NCBI GenBank assembly: GCA_030549335.1
Contig: CM060196.1
Coordinates: 6,773,501 to 6,837,500, forward strand
Reading direction: 5' to 3'
DNA from: Pontederia crassipes
Taxonomy: Eukaryota; Streptophyta; Magnoliopsida; Commelinales; Pontederiaceae
DNA length: 64,000 bases
Shown here one piece after another: positions 11,405 through 21,593 of this stretch (position 1 is its first letter; every line of letters begins with the position of its first letter). The translations under genes were made by a program, and so were the position numbers. A model generated the notes under the pieces. That model was not told the DNA's origin. It was given only the letters and a program-made list of their open reading frames with translations, and did not search any database.

Positions 11405-13857
11405 TGGAATAGTCGTGTCTGCACCAGGTTTCCCACATGGCATTGTTGATCCTATCGACGTATGTTGTATCAAATGATCTTCAGCTTACATCTTTACAAT
11501 AATTTTGATGTAACTAATCCGTATTTCCTTAAATTTCCATGTATGCACAACATTTAGGATATCATCACTTTTTTCCCGTGCAGGAGCTTGGAGTGTTAGC
11601 ATCAAGTTATGGTATTTGTTTGCATCTTGATCTTTGCATTGGTGGCTTTGTTTTGCCATTTGCTCGCAAGCTTGGGTACGGAAGAATTCATTAGCTCTCC
11701 ATTACAGAGTTTTTTACTATTGGTACTCAAATACATTCTTACTGATCAGCTACTAAACACACTGATATTTACCATTTGTTGACATGGTTAGCTATGACAT
11801 TTGAAAATTTCACGCATAAAGTGGTTCAGTAGTAATTGCACAATATGTTGTGCACTCACTTAGTCTTCTGTTACTCAAAGATACTGCAAATATAGCTTTT
11901 GTATCACTTCTCCTGTTGTTAGGCTGTATAAAGAGCCTAACCTTTGATGGGACAATATGCTGGACCTTTGATATTATACGTTAGCATAACTCGTTGCACA
12001 AGCTCGAAGCTTGTAATGGTAGACAGGGATCGACTTTTGAGGTTGCCCTCAGCAAAGCGTGTATGCATTATGTCAAATTAAGTCCTATATCTTATTTCTA
12101 AAAGTACTTGAAGTAATTATTCCCGATTCTTAGTAAGTAAGCATAACTGTGATATGATTGTTTGTGAAGTCAAATCTGGGCGCACTGGATTTTTTCTTTT
12201 TTTTTTGTGTGTGTGTAGTTTGATGTTAATATTATTAATGGCACAAGAAGTTATAATTTTGTGCAGCTATCCCATCCCAAATTTTGATTTTTCTGTCAAA
12301 TTTTGGCTTTTGGCTCCAACAGTGTTGACATATTTGAGGTCAATGACATAATGTCTTCGAAGGGGTGGGACCTAAATGCTTTGCAGAGACTTTTTTTTTA
12401 GCGAAAAGTTTTAACTATTGATTACTTCGCAAAATTGCATCTTGATACAAGACACCGAGGAGATCAGAAGGGAGATTCCTCACAAAAAAATTTTAAAACC
12501 CTGGGTCCTGCCCATATTAGCAAGGAGGTCCACAGTTCTATTACAAATTTGATAATAATGTTGAAAGCGAATAGCATCAAAAGTATCCGTTAGCGTCCAA
12601 ATAGAATGGATAATATTCTGGATCCGCCAAGGACAAGCACGCCTTCTGTTGATTATATTCACCAAATCCTCCGAGTCCACCTCTGCAATGATGTTTTTAA
12701 TGTCCCTCCTGCTACATTCCTACAATCCTTGAAGCAGCCCCCAAGCCTCAAGCTCAATGATGTCGTCCGCGTCGTGCCTGCAGCAACTTGCAGCCACAAA
12801 GTGTTGTTAGGGGCATGTATAATGTAGTCTGCTCCTCCCGGCCCGGATGAATCAACAAAAGATTCATCCGAGTTAATCTTGACCTAAGGATCAGTCAGGG
12901 GCTCACACCGAACACCAATGGTGTCCAGGGGGTTCATTGCCTCAGGGACATGGGTGATCACATATTTCTTATGAGCAGCGACTGCACGCTCCCAGACATT
13001 AAGTACGGTTGCTTGCTTGGAACTAAAATGTTTATCATTTTTTGTAATCCAAAGACCCCATAAGCAAAAAGCAAAGAGAGAACGAAGAATAAGTTTGGAT
13101 CTCCGATCAAGATCCTGACCTTCCTTGATCCAATCACAAGTGTGCCAGGAATCCATAAACTTAAAATCATAGTTAATGTTCAGTTGGAGAGTAGACCATA
13201 ATTCGGGCATTGAAAAAACAAATGCACATTCATCTCAATATTGAAACCACAAAAACGGCAGCTAGCATTAAGAAAATGATTAAAACGCAGAAGAAAGTCC
13301 TTTGTGAAGAGGCGATTATACATTAATTTTCATAAGAAAATAGAAATTTTATGAAACTTTAATATTTCACAAAAAGTTCCAAGCAAGCCGTCCAGATGCT
13401 AAGGTCGAGCATAAGTCACTACAAAACAATCGATATAGAGAACATTCGTCAAGCCGTTTGGATCATGAATTGCAGAGACCTAATAGGTAGCCTTTTGCCA
13501 TTTTTCTTTATCATTCTTACAGATTGATCTGCAACACTTTAATAACCGTGTCCATACATGCTTTCTGCAGCATTCATATCTTTGTCACCCTTCAGCATGT
13601 ACCTGTATCTCAAGACTTCTTGAGAGATCTTAGGGAGGCTGTAAAAACGGTGAGTTGATTAAGAAATATGAAAATATGGCAAGGCTTCCTATCCTCGAAT
13701 CTGATTAAATGTTTTTTTTTTGGGTCTCTTTCAGGTAAAAGAGAACCCAGGTCCAATTAATGATAGACTTGCTCCAATCTATGGTGCTGCAGGGAAGATG
13801 CCAGACCGGGGAATGGCCAAGGAGTTGTTGGTTGAATTCATGGACGACTCCTGCTAA
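11405..13857 (+). pseudogene. Sphingosine-1-phosphate lyase (DPL1-like) pseudogene
   Basis: Scattered exons of a PLP-dependent sphingosine-1-phosphate lyase, which in plants cleaves phosphorylated long-chain bases at the ER. They are about 11405-11459 (VSAPGFPHGIVDPID, donor GT follows), 11584-11675 (ELGVLASSYG, LDLCIGGFVLPFARKLG), 12267-12308 (YPIPNFDFSVK), 13568-13649 (HIFVTLQHVP, FLRDLREAVKT) and 13735-13857 (NPGPINDRLAPIYGAAGKMP, MAKELLVEFMDDSC, stop). Splice sites and phases are largely kept. The N-terminal half and the exons that carry the PLP-binding lysine are missing; a LINE fragment (12390-13430) sits where they should be. It cannot encode an active enzyme. The family match is strong along all five pieces. 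Confidence 0.88.
12390..13430 (-). mobile_element. LINE 3' fragment (zf-RVT and RNase H-like region) inside the DPL1 relic
   Basis: On the minus strand, 13210-12884 encodes the region around the LINE zf-RVT domain (FCLWGLWITKNDKHF). Then 12680-12480 is the RVT_3 RNase H-like end (DSEDLVNIINRR, CNRTVDLLANMG). A run of T at about 12391-12400 on the plus strand is the expected poly(A) tail of a minus-strand LINE. The 5' limit near 13430 is approximate. The fragment is decayed and non-autonomous, and it lies in the position of the lost lyase exons. Confidence 0.75.
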
Positions 13858-14357
13858 CACCAATTTTTGGTGGACTTGCTCCAATCTATGGTCCAATTAA
13901 TGGTGGACGGCTCCTTACATCTGATTTGCATTTGAGCCAACTGGAAAAAGTGTTCCATTACAATTGTTTAATTTTTTTAATTTCAGAAAAAATACCGAAG
14001 TAAAAAAAAAAGTTCATTCATTAAATAGATTCGACACTGACATCCTGAGATATGATTTGATTTAGGCACGATTCCACACTGACCTCCCTATTTACAGGGA
14101 TCCATTGATTTGATTTAGAGCACTATTTGGGCTTCCCTGATTATAAGGGATAGAGATTCCTTGTAGCATATTAATTTTTTGTTTTCGGTAAGTATATTAA
14201 TTTGATTTAGGCATGATTTGAGGTTTCCTATTTGTAAGGACCTGTATATTTATTTGACTTAGGCATGATTTGGGCTTCCTATTTATAGGGACCCTTGCAG
14301 TATATATTTATTTGGGCTTTCTATTTATAGGGTCCCTATATATATATATATATATAC
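13858..14357. repeat. Imperfect short repeats downstream of DPL1 relic, ending in (TA)n
   Basis: Just after the lyase stop, a short segment repeats parts of the preceding exon (GGACTTGCTCCAATCTATGG recurs). From about 14050 to 14335 a degenerate unit recurs containing TTGATTTAGGCATGATTTGG and CTATTTATAGGGACC. It ends in a TA microsatellite at about 14337-14356. No coding signal. Confidence 0.6.
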
Positions 14358-15587
14358 GAGGAATATTAGGATGCTACCACATTTTTGTGGTACCATCTTG
14401 CATCCACACATCCATAGCCCTTCGATCTGAAATGGACGCATCAGATGCGTGCGCACCGGTTCAATTTCATTCATCCAATTTGAGAGGCTCCGGTTCATGT
14501 CCCCATTTGATTCCTCCGTTCGGCGATTTGCTGGCCTCCTCCATGCGTCTCTCCTCCAACCCCTCTGCGTCTCCTCCGCTCTCTATGCTTCGGCGGCTGC
14601 AAAGGTCCGGCGATCTGTGGTCTACGTCCCCCTCTTTGTGTATCTCCTCCACCCCTCCGCGTCCCCTCCCCTCTCTATCGCACCGACGATTGGAAAAAGG
14701 GGGCGTCAGCCCCCCTCCGCGAGCTCGCCGATGAGCTCGCGGAGGGGGGCTGACGCCACCCCCCCCCCCTTTTTATAGTTGTCGTCGCAAATTGCTCCTT
14801 CGTCGACGCCGGAGAAGATGCACAGATCCGATGCGCAGACTTCTCCCCCTGAATCGCTCCCCTCCAACCACTCCTCTCGTAGATCACGAAGGCGGTCGCG
14901 AGTTCATCTCTCTCGGCCGACATCAGAGAGGGTAGAGGTCGTCTCTCTCGGCCGACATGGTAGGTGATCGCGCATGGAGTGTCATCTCTCTCACGCATTG
15001 AGGGAGATCGTGCGTAGGGCGATCGGTGTTCGCGCATGAAGGGAGATCGAGCGTCATCTCTCTCGGCCGACATCTAATCGGCGTTCGCACATGGACAGCT
15101 CCGACATGTTTCCTCCCCCCTTTCTCTCACATGTCTCTCCCCCTTTCCCCTCTCACGCATCCCCCCTCCGCAATCTCTCGCTGCGCAATCTCTGTCGGGT
15201 TCATCTCTCTCGATTGTCCCCAATTTCTCACATGCCAGGTCGCGGCGATCTACATTTTCTCATAGGAATCCGACGTTGTGCTTGCCGCCGCCGCCTGCCT
15301 CCACAATGCCGGAAGCCACCACCGTGTGTGCCGCCGCCCTCCTCCGCCCCGTCTCCTCGATGTCGGAAGCCGACCATCGCTGCCCTCATTCATCCCCCCT
15401 CTCCATGTGACTGAACCACTCCTCCAACGATTGAACCGTTGCTCCTCCAATCAACTGAACCGCTCGAACCGGCATTAACTGCTTCAACTTCTCATCTGAA
15501 CCGGCGCGCACACATCAAAGTCGTCCATCTCAAATCGGACGGCCCTGAATGTGTGGGGCGCAAGGTGATAGCACCCTAATATTCCTC
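14358..15587. mobile_element. MULE-like (Mutator) non-autonomous element with GC-rich cargo
   Basis: The ends GAGGAATATTAGG.TGCTA at 14358 and its inverse at 15587 are followed by about 100 bases of inverted similarity. Matching inner blocks contain CCGATTTGAGATGGACG-type sequence and GTGCGCGCCGGTTCA on each side. Long TIRs with a GC-rich, intronless interior fit a Mutator-like or Pack-MULE element. The interior (about 14440-15480) is far more GC-rich than its surroundings. It holds repeats of CATCTCTCTCGGCCGACAT and several overlapping ORFs of low complexity; none resembles a known protein. The flanks are simple repeats (TA and TC), so the target duplication cannot be read. No transposase. 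Confidence 0.7.
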
Positions 15588-15796
15588 TCTCTCTCTCTCT
15601 CTATATATATATAGTATAACATGTATAAGAACCTTACGTTTTGAAAAAATAAAAAATCGGCTGATGGTTCGCATCTCTGCTCCATGTCCGTCGTTTGCTT
15701 CCAGCGACAACGACGACGCTGCGGCTTCGGACCACAGCCTACAATATCTCTTTGCCACCGCTGCCACTTACCTCCTTTACTCTTCTCTCGTTTCGG

Positions 15797-17490
15797 ATGG
15801 CTTCCTCCGGTAGTATCGGCCGTGGAGTGAACGCCTTGTCAGTAGTTGAGCAATTAGGAGAACCGAGTGTTCTCTTAGAGGTTAGAGATTTAAAGGCCAG
15901 AATGAAGAAGTCAGGACAAGAGATCTTGCATGGCGTCAACCTCATCATCAAGGAGGGCGAGGTTTTAATTTGTTCCCATTCTGAGTTTCCATTTTTTTTT
16001 TCTTTTTGTTTTCTTTCTTGTTTCCTTTTGAATTCTAACCCTTTTCATTTCTTCTATTGGTGTTGTCAAGACTCACGTAATAATTGGGAAGTATGGATCC
16101 GGGAAAAGCATATTTTTGCAGGTGATACGCGCAACTTAATTTTATTGCTTATTTTACTACTTTACAATTACGGGCGTTTTGGTATAAAATAAATTAAATA
16201 CATTATCGATTATTTTATTTAAAATTCATAAGATTCATCACATTATCTCGTTTGATTATCGATAATTTTAATTAATCTGATAATCTTAATTATCACCTCA
16301 CTAGTAATCTAGATAGCAGGACCATTTGCGGCTACTGGATAATAATAGTCAAAAGCTCGCAAAAGAAGAGTATGAAATATCTCCTCATGAGGTATGAATG
16401 TTACCTGATTAAGTAGACACCAACGAAAATTATATATGCCACTTTTAATTGGTGAAAGTTCATTTGCGTTATGAAATATCTCCTCATGGGGTATGAAGGT
16501 TACCTGATTAAGTAGACTCTATTGTTGCAGTTTAAGGACCTGGTGAATCCTAAAATTCCTGCTCCAACTATGGATCCAAAGTTCTCCGACAGTCTTCTAA
16601 CCGTTGTGGTACAAAATGAGTGGAACGGGTTTTTTAAGGTTCGACATATAGTTTAATTAGTTTTGTTTATATTTTAAAAACACCTTTTTTTTTCTTTCTT
16701 CTTCTTTACTTTTTTTTGTTCTTTTAGGTGCTCAGCGTGTGAAACCAAATGAGTTTAAATGAGATGTGTTAACATATTACAGAGACTTTAACCAATAAGC
16801 ACAAACCAAACCATTGGGATTTACTTTTTGATTTACGCGTAAATAAATTACTATCTTGTCGCCAGGAATATTTGAAGGCCACTGCTATTTTTTTTAGGGA
16901 CATCAGCTTTATCTAGTTTCATTTTCACCAACTCCTTCCTCTTTCACCTGTAGTATCTTGAAGCAGATTTGGCTATTCTAGATGAGATTGATTCCACGTC
17001 AAGCTATGATGGACTAGTAGCAAAAGCGCTCAACGTGTTTTTGACGAGCAAAAAATCAGCTTTGATTATCACTCATCATCTAGGCCTCTTGGATCACATT
17101 TCTCCCAACTTTGTCCATATAATGGTAAGACCTTGACTCATCCCATGCTTCTATTATATCTCAATTCCAGTTGTGTAGATAGATGGGTCCATGTGGATTG
17201 TAGCAAAATCCTTATAGAGTTTGTGAACATAGAATTTGGAGATCATTTTGGGATTGATTAAAAATAACAGAATAATTGTATGCCCCATATGAGTCGGGCA
17301 TCTGAGTATAAAAAACAACTCCTCACATGTAGAGTTTAGTGTGCGATCTTATTTTATTTAGTATTAACGTATCCATATGCCTCCTATTCTTTCTTAGGAA
17401 AATGGCAAGATTTCGAAGACGGTAAACACATGGATCGCGAAACAGCTTGAGAAGGCTCACTACTTTGTGCTTCGCCCACCATTTTATTGA
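15797..17490 (+). CDS. SufC/ABCI6-like ABC ATPase, six exons, lacks Q-loop segment and ABC signature
   Basis: Six exons (15797-15961, 16071-16121, 16320-16391, 16531-16638, 16954-17124, 17398-17490) all have AG/GT borders and all join in phase 0, giving 219 aa. It resembles the chloroplast Fe-S assembly ATPase SufC (ABCI6, usually about 250 mature residues). Visible parts are LLEVRDLK and EILHGVNL (exon 1), Walker A GKYGSGKS at 61-68, a QKL...EISPHEF segment, Walker B LAILDEID at 138-145, H-loop His173 in IITHH, and VHIM/ENGK at the end. Two things are missing. The segment after Walker A that carries the Q-loop is absent, and the LSGGE signature is replaced by a sequence containing VVQNEWNGFF. 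An open but ATG-less S/T/R-rich stretch lies upstream (from 15665), like a lost transit peptide. Absence of nonsense codons across six exons argues for recent constraint, but ATPase function as in SufC is doubtful. Confidence 0.65.
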
Positions 17491-17524
17491 AGTTGCTAAG
17501 AAAAGTTTAGCTGAGCAACATCTC

Positions 17525-18320
17525 ATTATGAATATTTCCCATAGCATTCGCTCCTTTTTTTTTATCTTTATGGAGGGTTTCTTTTTGAAGTGTTTTTTTT
17601 TTCTTACCTTTTCTCGTCAAAGCTACTTGAAGCAGAAGATTGTTAAGTTTCTATTTGGCCCTTTCTTATTTTGTGATCTTGGATGCATACTTAATTATGT
17701 TCCAATTTAAACTATTTCGGATGAGAAGAATTAGTTAACCGCATATCTGATGACCTCCGCCCATTTGTAGAATTTGTTAAAGCATAAAAAAATAAAATCT
17801 CTAAAATAGACAACCATTTTTCAGTTGAAGCATAGAATTAAATGGAGTATCAGAAATTGACTCCTCCGGTTATAGCAGGTCAGAACATGAATACTAATTA
17901 CATAAAATCACAAACTTAGTTTATATGTTTTGCATGCACAGAAACAATTTGTCAAACAGTGACATGATCCATATATGTAAACACATACACTAAAATCTAT
18001 ATATGTAGACAATTATGAACATTTCTCATAGCGTACAATTTTGTGAGCTTGTCAAATTTCCTTTTCTTTCTTCTTTTTCTCATCAAAGCTACTTGAAGCA
18101 GAAGCTTGCTAAGTTTCTATTTGACCCTTTCTGATTTCATGATCTTGGACACTTAATTACGCTCTAATTTAAACTATTTGGAATGAGAAGAATTATCATA
18201 TCAGCTACTAAATTGCATATCTGATGGCTTCCGACCATTTGTTTAATTAATTAAAGCATTGAGAATAAAATCTCTGAAATAGACAACCATTTTTTTAGTT
18301 GAAGCATAGAAAATAAAGTA
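17525..18320. repeat. Direct duplication of the SufC-like gene's 3' flank
   Basis: The region about 17525-17860 just after the stop is repeated at about 18010-18320. Shared blocks include CAAAGCTACTTGAAGCAGAAG, the AAGTTTCTATTTG..CCCTTT block and ATTTAAACTATTT. Orientation is the same and divergence is moderate. No coding content. Confidence 0.7.
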
Positions 18321-18374
18321 TTGCTCCCATTTTATTGTAGCAAGTCATTACACTATCGCAGGTCAAACAAATAA

Positions 18375-18594
18375 CATGACAGTTTTAAACTAAGGCAAAG
18401 TTTCAAAAAACATAGCATGACAAATTTCCACACTGACGATAGAATAACATGACAGTCTCAAATTGGGATAAAGTTCCGAAAAACATGGAACGACAAAGTT
18501 CCACACTAACAATATGATAGCATGACAGTTTTAAACTGAGATAAATTTTCAAAACACAAAGCATGACAAAGTTCCACACTAACAATATTACCAT
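18375..18594. repeat. Tandem repeat, three ~73-bp units
   Basis: Units begin at 18375, 18448 and 18521 with CATGACAG and contain CAAAGTTCCACACTAACAAT-type sequence. Spacing is 73 bases. A short ORF on the minus strand is just a translation of the repeat. Confidence 0.8.
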
Positions 18595-18744
18595 GGTCTA
18601 AAACATAATATGATAAAAAACATAACATGATATAAAGTTGTAGACTTCATTCCCTCAACCAAACTTAATGCTTCCATTGACTTAAAAAGAATGAAATTAT
18701 AAGGCAAGATGAATAACGAATTTCCAACTTATCACAACTTTCTT

Positions 18745-20165
18745 ACCATAATATGGACTTTAGTAGGGATCGTCTGCTCGAGACTATAAGCATGGTCATC
18801 TCTTCTTTAAGGAGGTCGGCTGCCTTCTTCAATTGTTTTTCGCTCAATCCCATATCAATATCGTCCACAATCCCTAAATCTAATTCCAAAAGCTGTAAGA
18901 AGAAAAATTAACTTTAAATGCTGACTGATATGCATGAGTTTTTTCTTTTCTAGAAATACGTACTAAAATTTTGACTATTTCATTGAGCATGTCTCCACAC
19001 TCGCTAGTGGAGCATAGAGAATGGTCGAGTCGGTCAGTGATGTCAAGAGTTTCATACGTCTACTTAATTCTTTCAATAATCTGCAGGAAGGACTCATTCA
19101 TAATAATAAATGTATTACATAATTTATAAACATGACGTACCAAGTACTTCAAAAACATCAACTAGTCTGTGCCCTTTGTATATGGCTCTGTCAATCATTT
19201 CATTATACAAAAATTCAAAAAGTGAAAAGTCCCCAAATAATTTTCTATGGTTGTTTGTACACAGTCCTGCACTGGACATGAGAACATGTGAAATGTCATT
19301 TACTCCTTTGAATGCTGCTATTCCATCCACTATTTTGTACATGGGATCCCCTGAGAGCACCTAAACAAACAAAAAGAAAAATTAATAGCTACCATGTAAT
19401 TTGTTAATAACATACGAGGGTTTTTCAGTTTTCTTACTTTTAGCAAAGTTGATTTCCCAAGTGAGTATAGAAATGAATCTCGAAATGGTCCCGAATCTCA
19501 TAGCATTTGCATGACTTAAGTTAAGGTTGGAAGAAACATAAAAAAAAGGAGTGAAACTTTCCAAGCAAAACTTAAAAGAATTGTCTCAGACGTGGGTGAA
19601 ACTCATCTTTAGGAAAAAAAGATGGTCATCACCGACAATCTCAGGAACCTAAAAAAAATCACGAAATCCCTAACTCAAAGGATGGAAAAGAGGATGAGCT
19701 CAAGAATGCAAAGATTGCAAAAGACTAAAAAAGTAAAATAAAACTCGGATGAACATCATGAAAATAGAAAAAAATGACGATTTATAGGAGATGTGTTTGA
19801 CGTACACTTGCACTAGGAAAGAGGAGTTCGCCATTGAACAGAAACTTGTGTTTAAAAAATAAATGGACGTTGACAATCTCAGGAAGAACTTACGGTTGCC
19901 GCTAAAAAAACATCACGAAATCCCTAACTCAAAGGACTCAAAGGATGGAAAAGAGGAGGAACTCCGGTGCATAGCTTGCAAAAAACTAAAAACAGTAAAA
20001 TAAAACTCGGGTACGTACCTCATTTTCGTTGATATCTAAGTTGACGCCATTCAACACCGCCTTGTTTTCCTACAGGACTACCTTGATGTCCTTCACCACC
20101 AAACTAGGCGGCACACATACGAGCATAGCCTTTGAGCACGAGACCGGAGGTGGCGGAGGGAAGAG
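18745..20165 (-). pseudogene. Second SufC-like gene, convergent to the first, broken
   Basis: Read on the minus strand. Near 20130-20015 is an exon with SLVVKDIKVVL, an in-frame TAG, then AVLNGVNLDINENE and a GT donor. Near 19500-19440 is a P-loop relic ending SLGKSTLLK, with its first glycine lost. At 19360-19124 is VLSGDPMYKIVDG..AFKG, the segment after Walker A that the plus copy lacks. Near 19083-18970 is a stop-containing piece with STSECGDMLNEI where SufC has its signature. Near 18898-18750 are LQLLELDLGIVDDIDMGL (Walker B region, Asp-Asp for Asp-Glu) and a VHIM/GTAAGA splice border shared with the plus copy, reached by a frameshift. The intron near 19590-19990 holds an internal duplication (CACGAAATCCCTAACTCAAAG occurs twice). 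Nonsense codons and a defective P-loop make it a pseudogene. Confidence 0.7.
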
Positions 20166-20778
20166 CAGGGATGCACTACAACAAATTGACATTTAGGAAC
20201 TATATTGTAGGGACCAATTATGTTTAAGTTCCTAAAAAATATTTATTTGAGACCAAAAAATAAAGTGGACCCAAAATTTTCATATTTTTAAAAATAAAAA
20301 TTTAATTTGTATTTAATATAGATGTTATAAGGACCAATTAAAATATTAGTGTCTAATAAGTTTGTATAAACAAGGATTTCGAGACCACTCATAGTCTTGG
20401 TCCCGAAAAATAACTTATAGGGACCAATTTAAATGGTCCCGAAAAAATGTGTTTTTTTTAATCATTTCATGTGCCTATCTTTTGTTGTCCTTTTTCTCCC
20501 CTAACTCCGATCCTGTCCCTCCCAAAAAATTGTGTTTTCCATTTGCGGCGTCTGGCTTCCTACCCGCCGTCGAGACCTTCCGGCTACTTCCCTCACGCCG
20601 CCGAGCCCTTCCGCCGAAAGATCTCACCAGTGAGTTCCATCATGCTCTTGGGTTCCATCATTGCTCCTGTCCTGTGTTTTTTTTTTGTTTTGTTCCATCG
20701 ATCTGCTCTCGCTTGAGCCCCACTCTCTCTCTCTCCATCATCATTGCGATACTGTAATGAACTATAGGTAGTAACACT

Positions 20779-21180
20779 ATCTAGGGCCAGATAATTCCAT
20801 TTCTTCGACATGTCCTCTTCACTGCGCCATTGATGACAAAAAATGGATTGGAGTCGGACTGCGCCATTGATGACAAAAAATGGATTGGAGTCGGACTGCG
20901 CCATTGATGACAAAAAATGGATTGGAGTCGGACTGGTGGCTGGAGAAGACAGAGGCATCTATGTGCATCAATGGCTTGTTGGAAGCCTCCCATTTCTCCA
21001 CCAATCCATCGCCTTCCAGCATGCACAGCACGTCTGACATCTTGGGGCGGTGAGAGGGCAGGTATTGAGTGCACAGCAGTGCCACTTGGACCATCTCCCC
21101 CATCTCAATCCGGACGTAGTTGCTTTCTGTCCACCAGCAAGTCGAGCTTCTTCTCTTGGTGCACCTTCCTCACTTGTATC
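20779..21180 (-). pseudogene. Captured 3' end of a NIK-like LRR receptor kinase
   Basis: On the minus strand, 21175-20985 encodes the kinase C-lobe end: KVHQEKKLDLLVDR, a few bases lost with a frameshift, then EMVQVALLCTQYLPSHRPKM and MLEGDGLVEKWEAS. At 20805-20779 follows the family's C terminus, ending MELSGPR and a stop. This is the hallmark tail of LRR-RLK subfamily II proteins of the NIK type. A 37-bp triplication (20824-20934) has replaced part of the tail. The kinase catalytic core is absent. The position inside a CACTA element, opposite to the transposase, indicates transduplication. Confidence 0.85.
20824..20934. repeat. Exact-length 37-bp tandem triplication inside the captured kinase tail
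   Basis: Three adjacent 37-base units, each beginning GCGCCATTGATGAC and ending GGAGTCGGACT, start at 20824, 20861 and 20898. The units are identical as far as I can read, so the expansion looks recent compared with the decay around it. Confidence 0.9.
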
Positions 21181-21527
21181 AGTTCGAGATCAGATAAAAC
21201 AATATAAGAAATTTGTATCAGTTGGAACATGATAAAGCAATTTGTGCATGGAGATCTTGGGCGGACAAGTCCTAGGTGCGATGTTGCTGATGTTCTAGTA
21301 AAGCAATATGACACATACACATGTTGATTTCATTCTCAACTTGACTACTGAATTCTATAAACGCCTCTGTACATTCGATATTATTCTGCTGCCTACATAC
21401 AATCCATATCCAAGATGATAATTTAATTTATATTTCAGCATAGGTTCCAGCGGAAATATCCCAACCCGCTCTCTGATCAATTTCTTTTGTTGAGAAGATC
21501 TATTGATCAATTGTCATTCTTGTCCAG

Positions 21528-21593
21528 GAACTTAACTTTGAGATTGTTGGGCTTGAGAAACAAAGAGATGACTTAGAAGCTGAATTAAAGAAG
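21528..21593 (+). pseudogene. Captured coiled-coil exon (unknown gene)
   Basis: A 66-base phase-0 exon, bordered by TGTCCAG and GTACTT, encodes 22 residues (IVGLEKQRDDLEAELKK at its end), a strongly charged heptad-like coiled coil. It lies inside the CACTA element upstream of the transposase. I do not know the source gene. Confidence 0.5.

Noticed and set aside
14270..15478. Several ORFs of 60-154 codons in the MULE interior
   Set aside because: They overlap each other in several frames of low-complexity GC-rich sequence. No domain is recognised and coding is unsupported.
15695..16192. A single 165-codon ORF starting at 15695 as the SufC-like gene
   Set aside because: The first codon is TTG, not ATG, and the second half reads through intron 1 and exon 2. 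The spliced six-exon model from the ATG at 15797 fits the family better.
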